A program made the translations under genes and the position numbers. This document shows, one piece after another, positions 17,060 through 25,713 of a DNA stretch of 64,000 nt. The first letter of the stretch is position 1. Every line of letters starts with the position of its first letter. The stretch covers positions 1,798,001-1,862,000 of the forward strand of contig OZ220479.1 of NCBI GenBank assembly GCA_965115885.1. The letters run 5' to 3'. The DNA is from BD2-11 sp965115885 (GTDB lineage Bacteria; Gemmatimonadota; Gemmatimonadetes; Longimicrobiales; Gaopeijiaceae). Under the pieces are notes generated by a model. That model was given only the letters and a program-made list of their open reading frames with translations. It searched no databases and was not told where the DNA came from.

Positions 17060-18331
17060 ATGGATCGAGTTGATTGGGGGCGTAACAAATTTGCGACCGG
17101 TGGGTCCCTCTCTTTGGGAATCCGGTTGGCGATCAGCATCTTCGCGCTCTCCACTTCTCCAGTCATTGGCCAAGAAGTGCAGAGAGTGGCCATAGCGGGC
17201 GAGACTAAGTTCGTGTCGACAGACCACGCGGATCCACATGTAGCCCACATTGGGCGACTTGACGGTGCGCTGTTTGTAGGACGGAGTCGAGTCGCATTTG
17301 TGGATGGCGTTGCCCAAAATCTTGGTTTCGTTGACGCAGTGACTGGTGCGTCATGGACAGCACGGGAAGATGGGGTGGATACGGATTACGGGCCTCCTCT
17401 AATGCTACTGGATAGAGCCCGTGGCTATGTGGCAACTGAGCGTAGTGGATCGATCACGGTCTTCGATGCTGAAGGTGACGTGATCGAGAGGGTGACTTAC
17501 GATCCGTTTGCACTGAGCTTCTCATCCCCTGCAAAGGTGATCGGAATGTTCCCAGATCGGAAGTTGCTCTTCCGCCGCCCCGAAGACGCGCCATCTGGTT
17601 TTTCACTGGCCGCTGTCCTGGCACAGCCAGAAGGTCAGCGGCGTGATACCGTGCGTTATGAAACACCGACACTTGGTCGAAGCGCAACATTAGTGGCAAG
17701 GGCCTTGGGCGACGAGGAGGTGTTTTTGTCGACTCACGTTGACGGTGTATCGAGTTTAGGGGCTGAGCCAATCTTATTCGGTCATAGGCTACTGGAATCT
17801 CGGGTGGGGGAGCACCTAGTCATTGTCCAGACGGATCGTGAGAAGATCTTGGTATATAATCGGTCGGGGATGCAAATTGCGGATTTTCCGATGCCTGGAG
17901 AACGACAGCAGGTCACCGAAGAGCAAACCAGAGGACAAAGAGTAGTGCGCATGAAAAGGAAGGAAAGAGAAAACGAGATCAAACGAAAGGCAAAAGAGCG
18001 ATCATACGCCGAGAATTTCGGAGCTGTATACTCACCCCGTCGAGATTCAGTACGCATTGATCGGTTGCCTTCCAAAACTCTCGCTCCTCCAGTTGACCGC
18101 GTGCTCGGAGATCTTGACGGTAGGGTTTGGCTACGGATTTTCGCCATGCCGAGTGACACCATGGTACATTGGCGTGTTTGGAAAATTGGACACGATTCGC
18201 CTGATTTTGAAGTGGAACTTCCCCGATCCACGCCATTGCTTGATGCCAGTGGAGATCTGCTATTACTCGAGAATGCTGGCGAATTAGCGAGCAACGGATT
18301 TACGATACGGCAGATCAGATTTTTGCGATGA
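17060..18331 (+). CDS. Secreted beta-propeller protein, partner of the peptide locus
   Basis: The 423-residue product starts at the ATG after GGGAGGCAAATA. A signal peptide is predicted (hydrophobic residues 19-33, cleavage near VIGQ). The body has repeated beta-strand blocks such as GYVATERSGSITVFDAEG and EKILVYNRSGMQIADFP. A C-terminal motif, PPVDRVLGDLDGRVWLR, marks it as a 6-bladed propeller related to the 18428 product. A very basic helix (RKERENEIKRKAKERS) interrupts two blades. GC content is far below the flanks, suggesting transfer. Its role is unknown; propeller proteins beside small exported peptides may bind or process them. Confidence 0.65.
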   Translation: MDRVDWGRNKFATGGSLSLGIRLAISIFALSTSPVIGQEVQRVAIAGETKFVSTDHADPHVAHIGRLDGALFVGRSRVAFVDGVAQNLGFVDAVTGASWTAREDGVDTDYGPPLMLLDRARGYVATERSGSITVFDAEGDVIERVTYDPFALSFSSPAKVIGMFPDRKLLFRRPEDAPSGFSLAAVLAQPEGQRRDTVRYETPTLGRSATLVARALGDEEVFLSTHVDGVSSLGAEPILFGHRLLESRVGEHLVIVQTDREKILVYNRSGMQIADFPMPGERQQVTEEQTRGQRVVRMKRKERENEIKRKAKERSYAENFGAVYSPRRDSVRIDRLPSKTLAPPVDRVLGDLDGRVWLRIFAMPSDTMVHWRVWKIGHDSPDFEVELPRSTPLLDASGDLLLLENAGELASNGFTIRQIRFLR

Positions 18332-18427
18332 TCCCGACTGGAGCATGGGTGGCACAACCGAAATTTAGTTTGTTTTGTAGTAGCAAAAGACAAAGGCGTG
18401 GGAATATTCAATAGTGGAGGTAAAACG

Positions 18428-20179
18428 ATGACAGAGTCACGTAAGCCGTGGCATTGGGCTGTTGATTCGATCATTGTATTGGCTATAGCCGTACTGTTGT
18501 TCAACCCTCGAGGCATCGTTGGACGCTGGATCGCGGATATCTATGAGAAACGACAAGAGAAGCAACGAATTTCCGAGATTTGGCTTGAATTGTCTGGAGC
18601 AGAGTCAAGGATCGGCACAGGAGATAAATCGCGAACCGTAGTTGAATTCATCGACTACCAATGCCCTTCATGTAGAGCTGCGGCACAGTCAATATCCGAC
18701 GATGTGGCTAATCGGGGTGTGACTGCCGTATTTCGTCACTATCCGCTCACGCAAATACACCCAGTGGCGCATGATGCGGCACTCGCTTCTATCTGTGCTG
18801 AGCGCTATGGTCTATTCGCTCAGATGCATAGAGCCATGATGGAAAATGACACATGGATTGATGATCAGGATTGGAGCGATTTGGCTTTACAGGTTGGCAT
18901 TGCTGAGGAGGACGGCTTTGAAGAATGCATGGCTGAGGATGAGACGCTAGAACGCCTCAGATATGATATGGAGCTAGCGGATTCACTTGGCATACGAGGG
19001 ACACCGTCGTTCGTGACACCGGAAGAGATATTCTTGGGTGCGGGGGGTTGGGTACAAGCACTTGGGACTTTGCCAGAAGATGTAACGGAACCAGAGAGCA
19101 TGTCAATAGATATATTTGATTTGTCGGAGGACACTCTTTTTGATTCGTATGTGCATCCTAACGAGGCGATCACCTTGCTTGCTAATCTAAGGACGGCCAT
19201 GTTTCTAAAAGGCGACCGATTGCTAATTCAAGATAGATACTTGTTCCATTTCGTTGAAGTTAATACTGGTAAAGTAACAACCATTGGCGGACAGGGAGCA
19301 GGACCAGGTGAATTCCAAGCTCCACTTCAAGCAGTTCGATCTGCAAATGGGATTGTAATCTGGGATTTGGCTCTTGGACGTCTGACTACTTTGTCGGATG
19401 AGGGAGAGTACGTTGGCTCACGGCACTTCGATATAGCGCAATTGAGATCTCCGGTCGCTCCGCTAGTCGCTGCTTTTGAAGACGGGTCCGTTGTTTTTCG
19501 TGATGACAGCACATCTGCATTTGGGATTGCGCCGAATGGGTTGTATCGAGAGCCAGTCCGTTATGTCAGAATATCACCAGATGGAAGTAGCGTGGTAATA
19601 CACAATGCCAGAAGTGTTGAAGCAGTGCATGAAGAACCTATGTATGCATCGATTATTTTTTCCCACAATGTGCTGGATGCGACTTTGGGAAATTCTATTG
19701 TTGTCGCACAAACGGACCTTCCAGCGATCAGCGTATTTGATAGCAACGGAGTTGTTGTATCACAACTCCCAATGCCCGAAATGATCGACGTGTCACGTAA
19801 CCAAATTGAGATTGCCCGTGACAGTGCTATCGAAGATGAGCGGAGGAGAACCTCTCGGCTCAGTAGGCGATTGGGATATCCGATTGATGATGACCTGCTG
19901 TCCCACGACATACCGGTTAATGATCCTGCACCACCGATAGATAAGGTGTTTTCTGACCTAGATGGCAGGGTTTGGCTTCGGAAGTACCAGTTACCGGACG
20001 AGACGATTGCGAAATGGGAGGCTTGGACAGTTGATGATGTGAAACTTGATGTGCGTTTAGACATCCAAAAAATGGACGGAACGCTTCTTGATATTGATGG
20101 CAACAAGGCACTTTTTCACGTCCAAGACGATTTTGATGTGGATCGCGTAATAGTACGACGAATCCGGATTGTCGAATAG
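18428..20179 (+). CDS. Membrane-anchored DsbA-like thioredoxin fused to a beta-propeller
   Basis: The 583-residue product starts at the ATG 8 bp after GTGGAGG. One membrane helix (about 12-28) anchors it. A DsbA-type thioredoxin domain follows (about 60-200), with redox motif C79-P-S-C82 (FIDYQCPSC) and cis-Pro loop GTPSFVTPE. From about 215 to the end lies a 6-bladed propeller with GGQGAGPGEF and PPIDKVFSDLDGRVWLR, paralogous to the 17060 protein. DsbA domains catalyse or shuffle disulfides in the periplasm. Lying among four six-Cys exported peptide genes, it is a natural candidate for their oxidative folding or modification; that link is inference. The gene is AT-rich like its neighbour. 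Confidence 0.75.
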   Translation: MTESRKPWHWAVDSIIVLAIAVLLFNPRGIVGRWIADIYEKRQEKQRISEIWLELSGAESRIGTGDKSRTVVEFIDYQCPSCRAAAQSISDDVANRGVTAVFRHYPLTQIHPVAHDAALASICAERYGLFAQMHRAMMENDTWIDDQDWSDLALQVGIAEEDGFEECMAEDETLERLRYDMELADSLGIRGTPSFVTPEEIFLGAGGWVQALGTLPEDVTEPESMSIDIFDLSEDTLFDSYVHPNEAITLLANLRTAMFLKGDRLLIQDRYLFHFVEVNTGKVTTIGGQGAGPGEFQAPLQAVRSANGIVIWDLALGRLTTLSDEGEYVGSRHFDIAQLRSPVAPLVAAFEDGSVVFRDDSTSAFGIAPNGLYREPVRYVRISPDGSSVVIHNARSVEAVHEEPMYASIIFSHNVLDATLGNSIVVAQTDLPAISVFDSNGVVVSQLPMPEMIDVSRNQIEIARDSAIEDERRRTSRLSRRLGYPIDDDLLSHDIPVNDPAPPIDKVFSDLDGRVWLRKYQLPDETIAKWEAWTVDDVKLDVRLDIQKMDGTLLDIDGNKALFHVQDDFDVDRVIVRRIRIVE

Positions 20180-20520
20180 CAGACGGTGCTCGACGGGGTA
20201 CTAAATATGGTGGACGAGTCGGGGCTCTTGAGCGAAAAGGCACTCGGATGTGGGCGCGATGACGCTCAAGGCGAACGCGGCGACGCAAGCGATCAATGCG
20301 GCGCGACATGAAGCAGGGCCACGCGAATTGGTTGGAGGAGTTGGCCGTGCGGAGCGGTGGTGTCGGCGGCGGTACAGCCGATGGCCGGGGGAGATGCGGC
20401 GTCGCTGTCGGAGACGCTAGACCGTGGCAACCGATCCCGCACAGGGTCTGGCCGCCACGCGCTTGGCAGACCGGGTCTTCGAGGTCCACTCCATCAACCT
20501 AATCCCGCCTTATTCACGAG
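20180..20520. other. Stretch without recognisable gene
   Basis: High GC returns directly after the propeller-DsbA stop. No frame resembles a known protein. It may be the eroded front part of the IS110-type relic that follows. Confidence 0.4.
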
Positions 20521-20910
20521 TGCGCCATCCCTCCCGGCGTCGCCGAGTCCGCCATCGCCTACATCGACCTCACGCTCGCCAGGCTCGAATGCGCTCACGC
20601 CCAGATCCAGCACGTCGACCTGATCCTCAAGCACACCCTCAGAACCCGGATCAAGCGCGAGTCCTCGAACCCCGACTCGCACGCCCGCCGCGACGCCGCC
20701 ATCCTCTCCTCCATCCCCGGCATCGGCCCCATCGTCCTCGCCACCCTGCTCGGCGAAGCCGCCGACCTCGTCGCCCGCCGCGACCGCCGCGCGCTCCGTT
20801 GCCTCTGCGGCGTTGCCTCTGCGGCGTCGCCCCCGTGCTCCGGCAAGTCCATCGTCGTCTCCCGACGACTCGCCGTCCACCACTGGGCTCACATCGATGC
20901 TCTTATGTAG
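20521..20910 (+). pseudogene. IS110-family transposase fragment (C-terminal)
   Basis: The open frame ending at TAG 20908-20910 lacks a start. It contains DAAILSSIPGIGPIVLATLL followed by GEAADL and the SGKSIV..RRLAVH region of the transposase_20 domain. The N-terminal DEDD nuclease domain is missing. The sequence differs from the intact IS110-type element at 25.7 kb. Confidence 0.75.
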
Positions 20911-21061
20911 GTCAAGGGCCCAGTTTTCCAGAAATTCGAGGCTGCAGGATCGCTTCTAACGGCGTTTCGCGACCTTCCGCGAAGTAGAGGGGTCGGGGGC
21001 AACGGCCAAGCGGCTGACCTGGGCGATCTTCGGCGATGGACAGTGGGTGACGAAGGGGGCG

Positions 21062-21230
21062 TCGCGACCGGTCGATCGCGACGCCCCGAGCGACATGATC
21101 GCCCTCGACGCTCGCCTGTGGATGGTTCTTCGCCGGGGAGCGGACGCCCTGTTGATGGCGGCGTTGGGGCGCGGGATCGTCGGCGCCTCCGGCCATGGGA
21201 TCCAAGGGAACTGCCCTTCGGGCTGCCGGA
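21062..21230 (+). repeat. Repeated coding-like fragment of unknown origin, copy 2
   Basis: This is related to 15822-16010. One frame reads RRGADALLMAALG, then GASGHGIQGNCPSG. It directly abuts the truncated istA relic. I cannot assign it to a family. Confidence 0.45.
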
Positions 21231-21349
21231 AGGACGAGACGGAGGTGGGCGGCGACGCGACGAGGCGAATGGTGGGGAGTCCCCCCCAGTGATCGGCGAA
21301 CCCCCGGCACGTAGCGTTCTCGATCAGCTTGCCGCCCGCTGAGCGCTCG

Positions 21350-21610
21350 TCCGAGTTCACCACCGCCATCGTCTCGTGCTCGTAGAAGCGAACCCACAGA
21401 CACCGCGAGTAGCCCAGAATCACCGCCAGCGCGTAGCGCTTGCCCCACGGGAACTTGAACTCGGCGAAGTCCACCTGTCCCTGCCATCCAGGTTCCATCT
21501 CGAACCGCTGCATCGGCTCCGGTTCGGGGCGGGGGCGCACTTCCCGCACATACCTCACGACGACGCTGTAGCTGCCCTCGAACCCGGTTTGCCGGGCCTC
21601 GGGAGGTGGT
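21350..21610 (-). pseudogene. IS21-family istA transposase fragment (central)
   Basis: On the minus strand, VRYVREVRPRPEPEPMQRFE is followed by PGWQGQVDFAEFKFPWGKRY and then LGYSRCLWVRFYEHETM. This is the first catalytic Asp region of IstA (PGxxxQVDF). Both ends are cut. It probably belonged to the same ancestral IS21 element as the istB relic (15311) and the istA C-terminal piece (28380). Confidence 0.75.
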
Positions 21611-21859
21611 GGTGGCGGTACCGTTCAGGAGGTCGCGGATTTGGTCGAGGGTACGATCCGTTGGTGCCGAGCGACATGATCGTGCTTCATGATCGCAAGC
21701 GCCCCGGATTGGAGCTCGACTCCTGTTGGAAACCACCTTCTGTTCAGGCTCATTTGCGTTGGACAAGAGTCCCCCCCTTGCGCACCCGCACCCGATGCCC
21801 CATCTTGACCCAGTGCGAGCGATTGTCCTCGCTGATGCCACCACCAAGGAGATGAGAAC

Positions 21860-22063
21860 ATGGGTTCAAGGAGGAACACGGCCAGGCTTCGACTGCTGGG
21901 CCTTGCGCTGATCGCGCTCTTGACGGCCGGATTCGACGATCAGCCGGAGAACGCCTTGGGACCGTGCATTCGGGCACCCGGCGGGTGCTTGGTCTGTGAG
22001 GCCAACGGGGGTGCCTGCACCGTTGAGTTCTGCGATGGCGGCGTTGACCACGACTGCTTCTAA
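21860..22063 (+). CDS. Exported six-cysteine mini-protein, copy 3 (identical to copy 1)
   Basis: The protein and DNA are identical to the 14079 gene, including the leader from 21775 and the 3' flank to 22086. It carries the same signal peptide, AGFD motif and six Cys. Unlike copy 1, its upstream region has no MITE: GTTGGACAAGAGTCCCCC at 21758-21775 leads straight into the shared leader. It is therefore the better guide to the ancestral promoter. Perfect identity suggests recent duplication, or conversion that keeps the copies alike. Confidence 0.75.
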   Translation: MGSRRNTARLRLLGLALIALLTAGFDDQPENALGPCIRAPGGCLVCEANGGACTVEFCDGGVDHDCF

Positions 22064-22257
22064 CGCGGGAGTCGCCGGGGGCTCTTTATTGGTCTGCAGG
22101 GATCCGCCCCCTGCCATCGCTGGGGGCGTCTTTCAAGACCTGACCAAAAGCTCGCGAGGGCGATCCGCCAAGGTCGGATCGGGGCTCAACCCCGTTGAGA
22201 GCCTCAGCCCCCTTTGCAGCTGGGCTTAGGCTAGGCTAGGCTCCGTTCGACGAGCCC

Positions 22258-23372
22258 CCTGTCGACGCAGAGTGGACAAACTGGTTGCGGCAGTCGGCTG
22301 GGTCGCTGGTCGGGTGGAGGTACGCGGTCCGGGCCACGCGTCGGCTCCCCTGGGCCGACGGGGAAGACCTTCGTTCCGGCGGCCTTGGCCAAGGGTCCGT
22401 ACCGGGTCGCGCTTGGGCGGCGACATTGCGGTTGCGGATCGCCGACGAACGAGGCCTGAAGCAGCCACGCCGGACTGCAGGAGTCGGATCCCGCGACTCT
22501 CCCCCTGCTCACTCCTCGCTCCGACCCCGTTCATCGCGCCGCTTCCGCCTAGCGATGGTGCGTTGCGCTTCCGCGTGGAACAGATGGCACCACGGGCCAG
22601 GGGCTCGTTTCTTGAAGCGGATCGTGAAGTCCCGAGCCGCCTTGTGAACCTCCGTCTCCGCGAAGAGAGCGTCCAAGTCCACCCCCGACGGCAACGAGTG
22701 GTGCGCATCGCGCGCCTCCTCGAGTGCCGTCGCGAACGGTTCGTTCCACAGTTGCACCCAGTACTCCGCTTGACCAGCGCCGGTCCTGCGCCGTCCCGAA
22801 GCTGCGCTCGACACGCCCCTTGGCCTGCGGAGAACCGGCTAGGATCAGCTCGACATCGAGCTCGCCCAGTGCCTTGGAGTGATCGTCTCCGTTCGCTTCC
22901 CCTTCTCCGACTGCCACTGCCCGAAGTGGCCCGCGTGGTCGGTGTACACCTCCAAGGGCCGACCGTGACGCCGCAGGTAGTCGATGATCACGCGCCGGTT
23001 CTCCGCGCCGTTGTCGCGGGCCACGAACCGGGCCGTCATCAGACGGCTCGTCGCGTCGTCGTGGATCGCGATCAGCGTCAGGTCGCCCTCGACGCGATCC
23101 TCGAGCCACCGATGCACCGAGCTGTCCCGTTGCGCCAACTCCCCCAGCGCCACCCGGCGGGGACGCCGACTCCGGTGCTTCGCCCGCTTGCGGTTGCGCG
23201 TCCGCAACCCGGACTCCAGCAACCAGCGCCGCACCGTCTCCCGACTCACCCGCAGCCCGCACGCCAGCTCGACGTGCTCGGCGAGCAGCGTCGGTCCGAA
23301 GTCGCGGAACATCGGATCCTCCGCGAGCGCCGGCACCGCCTGGCGAGCCTCCCGAGGCGACGCCCGGCCGGT
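22258..23372 (-). pseudogene. ISNCY-type (rve/DDE) transposase relic
   Basis: On the minus strand, FGPTLLAEHVELACGLRVSR and ETVRRWLLESGL are followed by TLIAIHDDATSRLMTARF (Asp 1), VYTDHAGHFGQ (Asp 2) and AKGRVERSFGTAQDRRW (Glu). This is the layout of ISNCY/IS1202-like transposases. The parts lie in at least three frames, so it is inactive. The element's 3' end appears to be TGTCGACGC at 22258; its other end is replaced by the group II intron remnant starting near 23372. The 22258-22510 part is colinear with the MITE at 13582. Confidence 0.75.
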
Positions 23373-23760
23373 GCGAGAGCGGTGCGGAAGGGGGAAGGGA
23401 CGTGACCACTGGCAGCGAGGGCCCCTATAAGGGTCGAGGACGTTCGGAGACTCCGGTACGTGCTACACGCGAAAACTGAAGGATGAACCCGAAGGGGACC
23501 GCGAGCGGATGTTGAACGCGGCGGGCTCCGACTTGGGAACCCGACGCGAGTCCGACCGGCTTCGTCGGTGGCCCTGTTCGGGGCGGACGACGGGAACCGG
23601 GAAGCTGTGCACTTCCTGGGTGGGGAGGTCGGGGAAGCAGTACGGCCGCCGCCGTCTGAAGCGACGGATCAAGGGCCCTCCGAGCGCGAGGGCGTGATCT
23701 CGTACGTGAACCGGGTGCGGAAAATCGCACGCCCGGTTGATGGGCGGGGGCTGGAAACGT
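23372..23760 (+). ncRNA. Group II intron ribozyme remnant A (domain V with mutated triad)
   Basis: Domain V is recognised at 23709-23738: a 7-bp basal stem, a CG two-base bulge, a distal stem and an A-rich loop. The catalytic AGC triad reads AAC here, so the ribozyme is probably dead. Upstream, a block beginning GTGCTACACGCGAAAACTGA at 23460 is shared with remnant B (period 346 bp) and remnant C. No intron-encoded reverse transcriptase remains. Confidence 0.65.
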
Positions 23761-24167
23761 GGCCATTGGGAGCCGGGTTTGAGGACCGACCGGAGAATCC
23801 GGCACGTGCTGCACGCGAAAGCTGAAGGATGGACCCGAGGGAGGCCTCGAGCAGAAATTGAGCGCGGCGGCCTCCGACCTGGGAAACCTACACGAGCCCG
23901 AACAGCTTCGCCGGTGGCCCTGCCCGGGGCGGATGACGGGAACCGGGAAGCTGTGCACTTTTCTTGGGCGAGAGGTCGGAAGAGCAGTACGGTCTCCGCC
24001 GTCTGATGCAACAGGTCAAGGGCCCTCCGAGCGCGAGGGCGTGATCTCGTCCGAAGCCGGATGTGGGAAACCGCACGTCCGGTTTGATGGGCCGAGGGCT
24101 GGAAACGCGGCCATGGGAGCCGGACTTGAAGACCGAAGCGAAAGCTACCGGAGCAACCCCACCGGAC
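23761..24167 (+). ncRNA. Group II intron ribozyme remnant B (intact-looking domain V and VI)
   Basis: Domain V at 24055-24084 has the AGC triad, a 7-bp basal stem (AGCCGGA with TCCGGTT), a CG bulge, a 5-bp distal stem and a GAAA tetraloop. A domain VI candidate near 24150-24170 has CCGG...CCGG with a bulged A before CCC. It repeats remnant A at 346-bp spacing. No encoded maturase is present. It ends at the three-copy palindromic element. Confidence 0.7.
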
Positions 24168-24196
24168 CCTAAAGCTGGCGCGCTAGCCCCGACCCC
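24168..24196 (-). repeat. Three-copy palindromic element, copy 2
   Basis: This is the reverse complement of the 11841 element with one change in the palindrome (GCGCGCTAGC). It directly follows the putative domain VI of intron remnant B. The preceding bases CCACCGGACC are also shared with the 41.4-kb copy. Confidence 0.7.
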
Positions 24197-24291
24197 ACAC
24201 CCGTTGGACGAGCCCCCTCTTGTGCATCTGCGGCTGATGCCCCACCTTACCCGTGACCTTGCGTCACTTGAACCTCAGTTTGGAGGAAGTC

Positions 24292-24507
24292 GTGGACACA
24301 CGCAAGCACCGAAGGAACACGGTTAGGCTCCTAGGCTTGATGCTGATCGCAGTTTTGACAGCAGGGTTTGATCGAGCCGAGACGGAGACCTCGTCGTCGC
24401 ACCCGTGCCACAGGCGACTTAGCGGGTGCTGGGTCTGCGAGGCGAACGGGGGGAGTTGCTCGGTCGAGTTCTGCTCTGGATCGGTAGACACCGATTGCGA
24501 CGAGTAG
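24292..24507 (+). CDS. Exported six-cysteine mini-protein, copy 4 (divergent)
   Basis: The 71-residue product uses a GTG start after TTTGGAGGAAGTC. It keeps the signal (LLGLMLIAVLTAGFD), the copy 2-like linker and six Cys (39, 46, 49, 56, 61, 69), but ends in DCDE, not in CF. Its N-terminus (DTRKHRRNTVR) and leader are diverged from the other copies. The leader has its own short stem (GTGAC-CTTGC-GTCAC, 24252-24266). The upstream box GTTGGACGAGCCCCCTCTTG at 24203-24222 aligns with the boxes before the other three copies. Conservation of Cys spacing despite DNA divergence argues that the family is under selection. Confidence 0.75.
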   Translation: MDTRKHRRNTVRLLGLMLIAVLTAGFDRAETETSSSHPCHRRLSGCWVCEANGGSCSVEFCSGSVDTDCDE

Positions 24508-24559
24508 TGCGTCCATCTGACAACCAGAGAAGTGCGGCTGTGAAGCGGGCAAGCCGGAC

Positions 24560-25135
24560 CTAAAACCCGACACCCGCGAGGAGCTCGATTCCGTCCTGCG
24601 GTCCTCGATCATGCCCGTAGGGCTCGTGCGCCACGCCGAGGTCGTGTTGCTCTGCGCCGACGGACTGACCAACTCGATGGTCGCCAGCAGAGTCCGCGTC
24701 AGCCGCCAGACCGTGAGCAAGTGACGCGAGCGGTTCCGAACTCAAGGCATCGTCGCGCTTTACGACGAACACAGATCGGGAAGACCTCGCTCCATCGGCG
24801 ACAAGCAAGTGATGGACTTGGTGCGCTGGACGCTCGAGACCCTACCGCCCGACGGCAGCAACCCACTGGAGTTGCTGCACGATGGCCGAGGCCGTCGGTG
24901 TCCAACGACCCGTTCTTCGTCGAGAAGATCCGCGATGTCGTGGGGCTCTACTTCGGTCCGCCGGACAACGCCATGGTGCTCTGCGTCAACGAGAAGCCAG
25001 ACGCAGGGCGCTGGAGCGAACCCAGCCCATGTTCCCGCTCAGGCTCGGGTACGTCGAGGGCGTCACGCACGGCTACACCCGCCGCCGGACCACCAACCTC
25101 TTCGCGGACCGCTTGTTCATCGGCGCCAAGCTGGG
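24560..25135 (+). pseudogene. IS630-family transposase relic
   Basis: An N-terminal HTH (VVLLCADGLTNSMVASRVRV) is followed by SRQTVSK, an in-frame TGA (24722-24724) where the family has Trp, and RERFRTQGIVALYDEHRSGR. The DDE part is shifted and shortened: VNEK is followed by ERTQPMFPLRLGY and then THGYTRRRTTNLFA. The IS3-type element at 25136 cuts it off. It is inactive. Confidence 0.8.
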
Positions 25136-25202
25136 TGAGGTGGTCCCGGTTTTTTGGACAGGTCGTTAAGGTGTACTCCCGTACCCGAGAGGAGGCACTG
25201 AA

Positions 25203-25487
25203 GTGGCCAAGAGAAGAAGGAGATTCACCCCGCAGTTCAAGGCCCGGGTGGCCCTCGAGGCGGTCCGAGAGCGCGACAGCGTCCAGGCGATCGCGCGCCG
25301 CCACGAGCTCCATCCCAACCAAGTGAGCCTGTGGAAGCGCCAGTTGCTCGCCGCCGTCCCGGACGTCTTCGCCGCCGGCGCCGAGAAGCGCGCCAAGGAG
25401 TGCGAGGCCAAGATCCACGACCTCCACGCGAAGATCGGGGAGCTGACCGTCGAGCGGGATTTTTTTCGGCGCGGGTTGCGCAGCTGA
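25203..25487 (+). CDS. IS3-family OrfA (HTH protein)
   Basis: This 94-residue protein has the typical IS3 OrfA helix-turn-helix (RRRFTPQFKARVALEAVRER, then HPNQVSLWKRQLL) and a C-terminal leucine-zipper-like helix. The end lies in GAGCGGGATTTTTTTCGG. The T7 run at about 25459-25466 is a likely slippery site for programmed frameshifting into orfB, the usual way IS3 elements make OrfAB transposase. OrfA alone regulates transposition. It is intact, but its partner orfB is interrupted. Confidence 0.85.
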   Translation: MAKRRRRFTPQFKARVALEAVRERDSVQAIARRHELHPNQVSLWKRQLLAAVPDVFAAGAEKRAKECEAKIHDLHAKIGELTVERDFFRRGLRS

Positions 25488-25713
25488 CCCGCGCCGAACG
25501 CCGACGGATGATCCAGCGGGACGGCCCGATGGCGCTGGCGAAGCAATGCGCTCTGCTGGGCGTGAGCCGGTCGTCGCTGTACTACGTGCGCAAGGGCGAG
25601 AGCGAGGACAGCCTCGCTCTCATGCGTCGCATGGACCAGCTCCACATGGACTACCCGTTTTTTTCCATGAAACTACCAGGTCGAGCCAGTCTGCCCGGCC
25701 CCACCCGGAGCGG

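Noticed and set aside
13980..24222. Integron cassette array (GTTRRRY sites before each peptide gene)
   Set aside because: No intI gene, and I could not find convincing paired RYYYAAC arms at each copy. Kept only as a low-score observation.
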